A stretch of 64,000 nucleotides of DNA from the NCBI GenBank assembly GCA_002786025.1, contig NHNW01000017.1, forward strand, positions 186,001 to 250,000, read 5' to 3'. Shown here one piece after another: positions 56,096 through 64,000 of this stretch. Below the pieces are notes generated by a model. That model was given only the letters and a program-made list of their open reading frames with translations, did no database searches and was not told the DNA's origin. Positions within the stretch are counted from its first letter, which is position 1; every line of letters begins with the position of its first letter. The position numbers and the translations under genes were made by a program. Source of the DNA: Zasmidium citrigriseum. Lineage: Eukaryota; Ascomycota; Dothideomycetes; Mycosphaerellales; Mycosphaerellaceae.

Positions 56096-57741
56096 ATGGG
56101 TTGCAAGCAGGACAGGCCATCTCCATATGTCCTGGCTAGCAAGCCGTCATCTTCCTTCTCAACCGTCTCTTCGGCCGCGTCGGCCACGTCAGCTGGGACC
56201 ACTCGCAGTGGAGGGAGCAGGCTCCTGTTTGGAGAGATTGATCTCAGTAGCGATCGATGTACGCGCGGCTGTCCTACCCATACGAAAAGCATTGCGAATG
56301 GCTCTAACGCAGGTACAATTGAACAGCTTCCGAAAACTACGCATCCGTCTGCAGCTTCGTGCTATGCGACAGCAGCACGTTCCTCAAGTTCTGGCTCGAA
56401 GACAAATGCCGCGAGACGTTCCTATCCTTCCTACCCAAAGATGATCTGGCGAGTCTGCGACTGGCCTGTCATGACTTCAGCGTACGGGCTGGCCCTGCGT
56501 TGTTCTCCGACCTCAGCATTACGTTCAAGACGGGTCTCTTCACCAAGCCTGCGAGGCTAGCTGCGTTGGACAGGCTCGGTTTCTATGTCAAGAAGCTGAA
56601 CTTCAAGTGGCCACACACCGCCGACTCGTTTCTACCGCCGTTGATTGAGCCGGACACTGGTGCCGAGCTGAGCTTCACATATACGCCGCAGATCGACGAG
56701 CCTTCTTCACCTAGAAGACCGAAATATGGCGACGTTGGTACAACAGAGATCCTCACTCGACAGTACCCTCCGTTTTTCCATGCGGCGACCAATGTCCCGG
56801 CATTCGTGCGAGCCTTTTCCGCGCTGGTGAATCTGGAGCATTTGGAGATCAGCTGCCCTGGCTACGATGCGCAAACCCGCTACCGACGTAGCATTGTCGA
56901 CTATGCGCTCATTTCCCTTCGAATCGCAGTGGAGAAGAACTCCTTGAACTCTCTGGAGAGCCTTACCCTTTCACCCATTCACCCAGGCGGACTAATGTAT
57001 CTTTCCCCCATTCTCGGCTTTGGCGCCTCTCCCAGGTCAGCGAGTCGATGGTCGAGAATCCGGCACCTTACCATTCATGTCAATACCCTTCCTGCCAACG
57101 GCGCCCACTGCGAACCAGACCAGTTCAAACTCCTTCAGACCTACATTCGTAATTTCCAAACTAATCTCGAAAGTTTCAACTTCCGCTGGGTTGGCCCTAA
57201 GGGCGAACTGCCTTTCAAAAGAACCCCTGCTACACCTCCGGCTTTGACGGGCAGACATCCGGCACATGCACACTCAGATTCTCCACCTCGACCGAAGGGA
57301 CCACGTCCGTTGCATTTCCCCAAGATCAAACGGGTGCTGGTCGAGAACATCACGACCCCAGCGGCCGATGTCGCTACCTTCGTTGAGTCGCACCGCCACA
57401 CTATCGAGGAGCTGAACCTCGAGGACATGGAACTCACCAGCGGCACATGGGACGACGCCCTGGCGCCATTGATACGCCGGGCCAGGAATCGTGGAAAGCT
57501 GGAGACGGCAGAGATCCCCATCATGCTCTCACCAACGACAGGACCTGGGCTGTTCCCTGCGCCCATGGAGAGATTGGAAGTCGCGCACCATGATGAAGGC
57601 CGGAAGAGTCTCCGTATGTCCAAGTGGCTATCCTCCAAGGGCAAGAACTCTTCGGCGCGAAAGGTTCGCGAAGGTTTGATGGGATGTGAGTTGCAATTGA
57701 AGAAGATGTTGCGAGGGAGTGCATTTCCTTGGAAGGGATGA
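56096..57741 (+). CDS. F-box protein with leucine-rich-like repeats
   Basis: Likely a substrate adaptor for an SCF ubiquitin ligase. The body 56327-57741 encodes FLKFWLEDKCRETFLSFLPKDD, LASLRLACHDFSVRAGPALFSDL (an F-box) and then irregular Leu-rich repeats (LVNLEHLEISCPG, LNSLESLTLSPIH, RIRHLTIHVNTLP, TIEELNLEDMELTSG). A plausible first exon is 56096-56258, starting MGCKQDRPS and Ser/Thr-rich. The two frames differ. A 68-bp intron 56259-56326 (GTACGC, CTCTAAC branch, ACAG) joins them in phase for 525 aa; a nearer GCAG at 56312 would not restore the frame. The F-box part is secure, the first exon moderately so. The substrate is unknown. Confidence 0.75.
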
Positions 57742-59719
57742 GGTTGGTAGCCCATCCGGGTCGTGGGTCGGTCGGGGATGTTTACGACTTCATGATGAGA
57801 TGCGGAATGATCAAGGATGAAGCGTTCGTCGCTCGCTGTGCCCTAACGTTAAAGATAGTCATACGAGACATACGAAGCAATGCTCATCATGATTCTTGTC
57901 ATCTGTGCTCTTCAGCCTTGTCACATGTTTGGCTTTGTCTCGGGGCCGGTCGGGGCCGCTTGTTGTCCTTTCATCTCTGTTGTGTTGGATTTATTTCCAG
58001 ACGTTGACGGCAAATAGCGGTAATGGCTCTGCAAGCCCTATGCCAGTGGGCCTTACAACTTCATCTCTGCCGCAACTCAATCGTGACTGCGATCCGTCGT
58101 TGAGAGCCGCTATCCTTGACCAGGGGAGGACTGCCCGTGAGCTTAACGGTGAGAAGAAACCGTCGTCGACATAGGGTTCCCACATGTTGCCGTGAAGCAC
58201 GTGAATGCGACCATTGAACGATCTTCGTCGCTCAAAGTTGGATATGTCGGTGTACGATGCTGCTCTGTTGCCTTTTCGAGACAATGCAGGGGCCGGTCAG
58301 TGAATCTTGAAAGCTGACGAGCGTGACGGAGTTTGGCAAGAAAGTGGATAAAGTCCGTAGGAAATCGACGACAGGATTGATGAAGAGGCTTGCAAGGAGC
58401 GAAATGAAGAAGCCAAGATGCAGTGGTTGGCAAAGTAGGTCAGAAGACGTCGAAAGTAAGCAGCGGGCTGAGAGGATCATATGGCTGTAGACAGTAGCTT
58501 CATACTTGCCTTCACGTTCCTCCCACCACCAATTCTCTTCTCGCTTCTCGCTCATCTCACGAGTCCGTCATTCTCATCTTCGTCAAAGTCCTAGCAACCG
58601 ATCGCTGGTTTCACCATCAACGACCAAATCGATCAGCAACAAGCGACGGCAGAAAGGAGATACGAAAGATGCCCGGCACGAGGACATCTATCTCTCCTTC
58701 TTATGAGTGATGCCCGTACGAATGGAATGACGTCCGATGTAATGTTGGAGAGCGGGTCGCCCATAGCAAATACCGAAATTTAGTGCCTATTGAATCCCAG
58801 CAATGCCGTGGTGTACCCGATCGGTCTCCCTTTTTTTCTGATTAGGCTGAATGAGCATGATGGTGACAGATGCGAATCCGATGGCGATACAAACACTGCC
58901 ATCTCGTCGCAGGAGTGCTGGAGATGATAGAGTTTGATGGTTTACATGTTAGTGATGCTCCTGCCATGTCAAGACGATGTTTTGAGAGATTTTGCGAAGG
59001 GAGAGGATTTTGCTTGCCACGTGCCTTGCCCTTCGACAACTGCGGTGACTCGGCGCAGGAGCCGGGGAACGTCACCTCTTCGTGCACGAGCGATCTTCAC
59101 CTTGTCTAGTATGCGGTTGGCGCTGCGTAATGTCCATTAGCCTCCGCAACCACAACGCACCCCAGGCTGTGAGCCACAGCGCTAGGAGGTTGACGGGAAC
59201 AACTTCACTTGGCTGTCATCCAAATCTGCGCTCAGTTTCCCTTTCCAGCGCAGACATAGGTGTCGAAGCAGTAATCGAGCCACGCTTGATATATTGTAGG
59301 TGCCTGAGATTCAACTTTGTCGATTGCAGCGGCAGCGTAATCGACGACTTGGACGCACAACCGGACATCCGCCTACAGCAGATCGTCCTTTTGGAAGCCT
59401 GCCGTCGATCCTATTTTCCTGGGGTCAGTTATATGAGGCATGCAACAAGCCTCCCGCCCAAGAACGACGCCCGAGAAATTCCCCAACGCCAACACCTACC
59501 GTCGATGATTAGTGCGCCGCACCGTCCAGATGGCACCAGTACCCAGGAGAAGCAAGCCAGCAGAGAAGAAGAGAGATAAAAGCACTCAACCACCCCTTCC
59601 AACCTTCTCTTTCTCCCTATCCCGCATCTTCTGTACAGCTTGACGCTCCTTCTTTTACGCCTTTACGGTCCAGTCGCTCTTTTTCACCGACCCAGTCACT
59701 CTTTTAATCCACAGACACA
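57742..59719. other. Intergenic, 2 kb
   Basis: F-box gene 3' side and promoter of the secreted-protein gene. The last 140 bp are CT-rich leader. A 165-codon plus-strand frame (59082-59579) has no recognisable features and overlaps that promoter. Confidence 0.4.
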
Positions 59720-60405
59720 ATGAAGTTCTCCCTCTTCGCCGTCCCGGCTCTCATCGCCGGTGCTTTCGCCGCCCCAGCTATCTCTGAGGAGAAGCGCCAG
59801 GTTGGCCAGGTCGTCACCATCGTCGAGGGCCTCGTCTCTGACGTGACCAGCCTCACTGGCAAGCTCAGTATGTTTTCAGGCAAAATGTGTGGTTTTGGAT
59901 CGCACTAGATGGACTGACCAGACTCCTCTTGTTCAGACGCCACCACTGTCGGTGTTGGCGCTGCTGGCGTCTCTGCCTCCGTCTCTGTCGACATCCAGGA
60001 GACCCTCGACACCGTCGTCTCCACCATCGAGGGCGTCGTCAACGCCACCGGCGCTATCGGCCTCGTTGACAACATTACTGGCGACGTTGAGTCTTACGTC
60101 GCTGGTCTCCTTTCCAAGGTCATCACCGAGCTCAACGGCACCCTCGGCAACGTCGAGACTGTTGTCGGCGTTGGTAAGCATACACCTCATCTAACAGGCA
60201 AGACTTGCATCTTACTGACCTCTCAACAGACAAGATCACCTCCCAGGTCACCGGCATCACCTCGCAGCTCTCCGGCCTCCTGAACGTCCTCCAGGGTCTC
60301 GGTCTCCAGAACATCCTCTCCACCGTCACCGGCCTCCTCAACATCCTCCCAGTCGGCCAGGTCACCGGCATCATCTCCGGCCTCGGCCTTCCCATCAGCC
60401 TGTAA
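59720..60405 (+). CDS. Small secreted cysteine-free protein
   Basis: Exons 59720-59867, 59937-60173 and 60230-60405 (introns 69 and 56 bp; both acceptors are preceded by CTGAC branches) give 186 aa. Residues 1-18 are a signal peptide (MKFSLFAVPALIAGAFAA); a dibasic EKR at about 25 could be a Kex2 site. The mature part has no cysteine and is made of Val/Leu/Thr/Gly-rich amphipathic stretches with repeated VTGI/TGLLN/GLGL units and two or three N-glycosylation sequons (NATG, NITG, NGTL). It recalls hydrophobic-surface-binding and wall galactomannoproteins in composition, but I cannot confirm that family. Codon use is strongly biased to C-ending codons, suggesting high expression. Confidence 0.8.
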
Positions 60406-60859
60406 ATGCAAGTCATCTAGCATCGAAGGGACGGGGAGCAAAGGAGTCAATACGTGGGAGGAAGATACCCCAATCAGCGGGGCTTGACCCCAGAGCTGAA
60501 AGCATTTTACCTTTGTCTGTACAGTAATTCTAGCGCGATCAACGGCAGCATACATGGGCATGCTCTTGTTTTCGAATAATGTCTTGTTCGAGATAATGGC
60601 GACATGAATGATATCGTTTGCAAACGTAATGGTATTCTTGGGCATTCTGCTCAGTAGTACTTGCATTTGTCTCCTTTTCAGGTTGTTTTACCGTGCATGA
60701 GGGCTCGTGGCTCCCATGGAGCATTCCTTGTGCCAGCACAGCGTCGCAAATCGACCTTCATGATTTTTGGACTGAGGATGCTCTGTCGTCATGCCTTTGA
60801 GCATGTAGTCGGCGACACAGATATCTGGCAGGTATTGGGTAACAAGCTGTCTGATAGAA
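60406..60859. other. Intergenic between convergent genes
   Basis: 454 bp with the 3' regions of both genes. No gene seen. Confidence 0.45.
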
Positions 60860-62422
60860 TTACGACTTCATTGGCTCCTCGGCAACGTAGTGCAGATAGG
60901 CACCAAGCAGCTTGATGCCCTCAATGTAGTTGCGGCGATCAAGCTTCTCGTTGATGGAGTGTGCCGCGTCGGTCGAGCTGCCCATGGGTAGCAGCAGGAC
61001 ATTCTTGCCAGTTGCTTGCTCGAATGTCAGAGTGACAGGAATGCTGCCACCTTCTCTCGTGAGATCAGGCTTGACCTTCCAGACGTCTTCAACAGCCTTG
61101 GCAGCTGCGGTGAAGTTCCAGTGCTTAGGTGATGCGACCCACCACTTGCCAGCGTGCTGAAGGAAGCACTTCATAGTGTTCTTGGACTTCAATGATTTGA
61201 AGACCTTGTCGACGTGGGCGTACACCAGCTTGTCGACCTCAGGTGGTTCCATGTCAGGCACGGTTCGGATGCTGAACTTGCCGATGACCTTGGCTGGGAT
61301 GACGGTCTTTGCTCCAGGTTGCGAGAATGCACCCTCAACGCCATGCAGCGAGAGAGAAGGGTATCTCCACCGGCCCATGAGGGTGCGCTCCTTGTCCGGG
61401 AAGATACCAGTCTGGCTACCGAGTGATTCGTACAGGTTGTCCATGGTGAATGCGATGTCCTTGTACAAGCTCTCCTCTTCCTTGGTGAGAGGAGCAACGA
61501 GCTCCTTGAGGCCTTGAATCTGGATGTTGCCATCGGTATCGACCAGACTTCCCATTACTCTTACAAGATCCGTCATCGGCTCTTGTGCAGTTCCACCAAA
61601 GACACCAGAGTGCAGGTCCTGACCAGGGCCGCTGATCTCGATCGAGTAGTAGCTGCAGCCTCGCAGACCGTACGTCAAGCATGGCTTCTCGGTGCCAAGC
61701 CAGTAGTTGTCGCTGATACACACGGCGTCTGCGTCCTCGAAGAACTTGCCGGGTTTGCATTCCGAGATGATGAAGTCGTCCAGACCCTCAGAGCCGTACT
61801 CCTCCATACCCTCAAAGCACATAAGCAGGTTCACTGGGAAGTCAATGCCTGCCTCCTTGTGCGACTGGATCACATTGACCCATCCCAGGACTGGTCCCTT
61901 GTCGTCTGTGCTGCCACGGCCGTACATTCTGCCCTTGTCATCGATGCTCAGCTTGAATGGCTCCGTAGCCCAACCGTCAGAAAGGTTAGCCGGCTGCACA
62001 TCGTAGTGTCCGTAGACCAAGATCGTCCGCTTGCTCTCGTCCTTCTTCGCAGGGTATCGGCCAATGATGGCTGGAGGCAGTTCCAAATGCTCCTTGCCTG
62101 GCTGTTTTCCTAGAGGTCGAGCCTCCATGTGTGCGCCCAACTTCTCAAGCTCTCCCTTGAGGAACATGCCCATCTTGACCACATCTTCCCGTCGCTCTTC
62201 ATCAGCAGAAATGGAAGGAATCTCAACGGCTTGGCGAAGTCGGTCGATGAAAGGCTCAGCGAGGGAATCAACAGTCTTGTAGTATGACTGCAGATTGGGA
62301 GCCATGTTGGGCGAAGGCTTCGTTCGATAGATGTAGGGCCAAGGTGCAGAGGAGCTGTATCGAGGTTTGAATGAAGCGTTTAGAAATCGAGAATAAGCAG
62401 GACGGAGTTGTCGAGCGAACAT
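60860..62422 (-). CDS. DUG1: Cys-Gly metallodipeptidase Dug1 (M20A)
   Basis: Di-zinc or manganese dipeptidase that cleaves Cys-Gly in glutathione turnover and other dipeptides (CNDP family). One exon, 520 aa from 62422. Metal-site motifs are YGHYDVQPA (His, Asp), GRGSTDDKGP (bridging Asp), CFEGMEEYGSEG (the Glu pair), ISDNYWLG and the late GSSTDAAHS His. The dimer domain has the conserved SGPGQDLHSGVFGG. A second in-frame ATG at 62305 (MAPNLQSYYKT) matches the usual cytosolic start; the first 39 residues are Arg/Ser/Tyr-rich with no Asp or Glu, like a mitochondrial presequence. Either start, or both, may be used. Confidence 0.94.
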   Translation of the reverse strand: MFARQLRPAYSRFLNASFKPRYSSSAPWPYIYRTKPSPNMAPNLQSYYKTVDSLAEPFIDRLRQAVEIPSISADEERREDVVKMGMFLKGELEKLGAHMEARPLGKQPGKEHLELPPAIIGRYPAKKDESKRTILVYGHYDVQPANLSDGWATEPFKLSIDDKGRMYGRGSTDDKGPVLGWVNVIQSHKEAGIDFPVNLLMCFEGMEEYGSEGLDDFIISECKPGKFFEDADAVCISDNYWLGTEKPCLTYGLRGCSYYSIEISGPGQDLHSGVFGGTAQEPMTDLVRVMGSLVDTDGNIQIQGLKELVAPLTKEEESLYKDIAFTMDNLYESLGSQTGIFPDKERTLMGRWRYPSLSLHGVEGAFSQPGAKTVIPAKVIGKFSIRTVPDMEPPEVDKLVYAHVDKVFKSLKSKNTMKCFLQHAGKWWVASPKHWNFTAAAKAVEDVWKVKPDLTREGGSIPVTLTFEQATGKNVLLLPMGSSTDAAHSINEKLDRRNYIEGIKLLGAYLHYVAEEPMKS

Positions 62423-62644
62423 GAATGTTTATCATCACGAGCTCAGTATTCGGCGGGGCAGAGAAAGAGGGACTGGCACTCGCCTAGCATACCGCATTGG
62501 GAAGGCGCTAGGCACAAGTGAATCTCAAAGCCGGCGCTGGCCGTCAGGAACATCGGCCTCCTTTCCATTGGCAGACAAAGACAACGATCGATGGGAAACA
62601 TCACACTTTTTGCCTAGGCAAAGTACATCGGACATGGCGCGGTG
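62423..62644. promoter_or_regulatory. Divergent promoter DUG1 / deacetylase
   Basis: 222 bp between divergent start codons; no specific motif claimed. Confidence 0.4.
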
Positions 62645-63436
62645 ATGCCGCTGTTTTCGCCCTTCTTCCGCCTGCCGGGACGCTGGACACGGCGGAGAGC
62701 TCGCAAGACGCGTATGGCCACCCAGACTGCCGTCCTTGCCATTCTTCTCCTGGTCGTGGTGCCCCTTTACACCATCTACAAGCCTCCAAAAGTGGTGATC
62801 AGCTACTTTCAGGCACGATTTCCAGAAGTCTTATTCCAGGTGCAGACAACCAAGAAGATCGTTGCTCTCACCATCGACGACACGCCAAGCGTTTATACGA
62901 ATCAGATCCTCGACATCCTCAAGGAGAATGGAGCCTCTGCAACGTTCTTTGTCATTGGAGACCAAGTTTCCGGCAATGAGCATATCTTGAGCGACATTGT
63001 CCGGGCTGGAAGCGAATTGGGCAACCACGCAATGCACGATGAACCCAGCATCTCCTTACCGAGCGCGGACTTGGAAGATCAAATCCACGAGGTTGACGGC
63101 TTTATCAATCGTGCATACCACGATGCGGGCAAGGAACGTCCATATCGATTCTTTCGACCTGGATCTGGTGTGTTCAGTCGGAGGATTCTCGACGTGGCGA
63201 CCACTGCTGGCTACAGGACGATTCTTGGCAGCATCTATCCACACGATCCCTTCATCAGCTTTTGGAGGGTCAATGCGTGGCATATATTGAGTATGCTGCG
63301 GCCAGGTGCTGTCATCATCTGCCATGATCGCAGACCATGGACGGTACCCATGTTGAAGAAGGCCGTTCCAGCGATGAGGAAGAAAGGTTACGAGGTCGTC
63401 TCTGTTTCCAAATTCCTCGAGATGACGAAGACCTGA
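62645..63436 (+). CDS. Membrane-anchored polysaccharide (chitin-type) deacetylase, NodB family
   Basis: 263 aa, one exon from the ATG at 62645. A very basic N-terminus (RRRARKTR) precedes a membrane segment (about 26-42, TAVLAILLLVVVPLYTIY), so it is probably a type II membrane protein of the secretory pathway. The NodB fold is shown by ALTIDDTPSVYTNQIL (variant of TFDDGP, catalytic Asp pair about 76), ATFFVIGDQ, LGNHAMHDEP, and RFFRPGSGVFS, then VIICHD near the end. The metal-ligand motif departs from the usual HSxxH (it is HAMHD), so a non-chitin substrate is possible. It ends 76 bp from the convergent dehydrogenase. Confidence 0.82.
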   Translation: MPLFSPFFRLPGRWTRRRARKTRMATQTAVLAILLLVVVPLYTIYKPPKVVISYFQARFPEVLFQVQTTKKIVALTIDDTPSVYTNQILDILKENGASATFFVIGDQVSGNEHILSDIVRAGSELGNHAMHDEPSISLPSADLEDQIHEVDGFINRAYHDAGKERPYRFFRPGSGVFSRRILDVATTAGYRTILGSIYPHDPFISFWRVNAWHILSMLRPGAVIICHDRRPWTVPMLKKAVPAMRKKGYEVVSVSKFLEMTKT

Positions 63437-63512
63437 ACGAGGAAGGGGGGCTTTGCAATCTATCAAATTCGATTGGCACGAGACGAATCCAAGACAAGAT
63501 TCGATGCTTTTA

Positions 63513-64000
63513 TCATGGCTGCCCTGTGGAATCTGTGATGGCACCGTCGACTATCAGTTCTTGGCCCGTCACATACTTCGCCTCGTTCGAGCAGAGATAC
63601 AATGCCGCATACGCGATGTCATCCACCGAACCCATCTTGCCCGTCGGCGATTGCTTGTCTCTGGTCTTCCGATAACCTTCCTGATCTCCACCAGCGTACT
63701 TATCGGCTAGTACGGATACCAAGGGAGAATTGATCAGACCAGGAACGACGGTATTTAGCCTGACTTTGCCACCTGTTCGTTGTGCGTATATCACGGCAGT
63801 GGTCTTGGTGAATTGGATGATTGCCGCTTTCGTGGCTGCGTACGCAACCTGTGGCTTTCCAATGTACCGCAGACCGGCAACAGACGAGACGTTGAGAACA
63901 CAGCCTCCGGATTCTTGCTCCTCCATGATGGGCAGCACGAGATGACACATGAGATACACCGACTTCAAGTTCACGTTTGTCTGTGCATCCCATATCTCCT
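63513..64000 (-). CDS. Short-chain dehydrogenase/reductase, 5' end outside the window
   Basis: The C-terminal 162 residues of an SDR read leftwards; the N-terminal cofactor motif lies beyond position 64000. Visible parts are EIWDAQTNVNLKSVYLMCH, the catalytic Ser in NVSSVAGLRY, YAATKAA (YxxxK pair), VVPGLINSPLV after the active site and YVTGQELIVDGAITDS near the end, all typical of classical SDRs with an FabG-like C-terminus. Stop codon at 63513-63515. The substrate cannot be read from this part. Confidence 0.85.
   Translation of the reverse strand, partial: EIWDAQTNVNLKSVYLMCHLVLPIMEEQESGGCVLNVSSVAGLRYIGKPQVAYAATKAAIIQFTKTTAVIYAQRTGGKVRLNTVVPGLINSPLVSVLADKYAGGDQEGYRKTRDKQSPTGKMGSVDDIAYAALYLCSNEAKYVTGQELIVDGAITDSTGQP

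Noticed and set aside
59082..59579. 165-codon plus-strand frame upstream of the secreted-protein gene
   Set aside because: No recognisable protein and it occupies the likely promoter.

Overview
The window is nuclear DNA of a filamentous ascomycete. The genes are eukaryotic, with introns mostly 46-70 bp long (GT..AG ends, CTRAY-type branch sites), short CT-rich 5' leaders, and protein families typical of Pezizomycotina: a fungal Mit1-type remodeler, MDM12 of ERMES, a GH76 wall mannosidase and a large CatA-type catalase. The best guess is a Dothideomycete, possibly Mycosphaerellales; this is an inference from protein flavour and no search was run. I see no CRISPR array, insertion sequence, rRNA or tRNA gene, and no clear transposon.

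Left part (1-31 kb), in order: RPB2 (+), a spliced SAM-dependent methyltransferase (+), mitochondrial rRNA methyltransferase MRM1 (-), the chromatin remodeler MIT1 (+), a short-chain dehydrogenase (-), a GPI-type GH76 wall mannosidase (-), TOM70 (-), an aminodeoxychorismate-lyase-like enzyme (+), neutral trehalase (+), Hsp90 co-chaperone cyclophilin-40 (+) and a disordered Ser/Pro-rich protein (+). Right part (31-64 kb): a BUD2-like RasGAP (+), a 60-codon spliced mini-gene (-), a membrane protein (-), the DEAD-box helicase HAS1 (-), a four-zinc-knuckle N/G-rich protein (+), MDM12 (-) alone inside about 7.7 kb of otherwise empty DNA, a 79-codon gene (+), a CatA-type catalase (-), proteasome chaperone NAS2 (+), an F-box protein (+), a small secreted cysteine-free protein (+), the dipeptidase DUG1 (-), a membrane-anchored polysaccharide deacetylase (+) and the 3' part of a second short-chain dehydrogenase (-) cut by the window end.

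Most of these are single-copy housekeeping genes, not a functional cluster. Themes that recur are stress physiology (trehalase, catalase, Cyp40, Tom70, Dug1, Nas2), mitochondria (MRM1, TOM70, MDM12) and wall or surface biology (GH76, deacetylase, secreted protein). Regulatory signals that fit the genes include a heat-shock-element-like array before Cyp40, and STRE plus CRE-like sites between catalase and NAS2.

I found no convincing new multi-gene system. The points most worth a second look are the unexplained frame break near the 3' end of MIT1, the four-knuckle zinc protein, the spliced 60-aa gene, the cysteine-free secreted protein, the dual-start DUG1 and the two gene-empty blocks around MDM12. 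All exon joins were worked out by hand from splice signals and reading phase; there is no transcript evidence.
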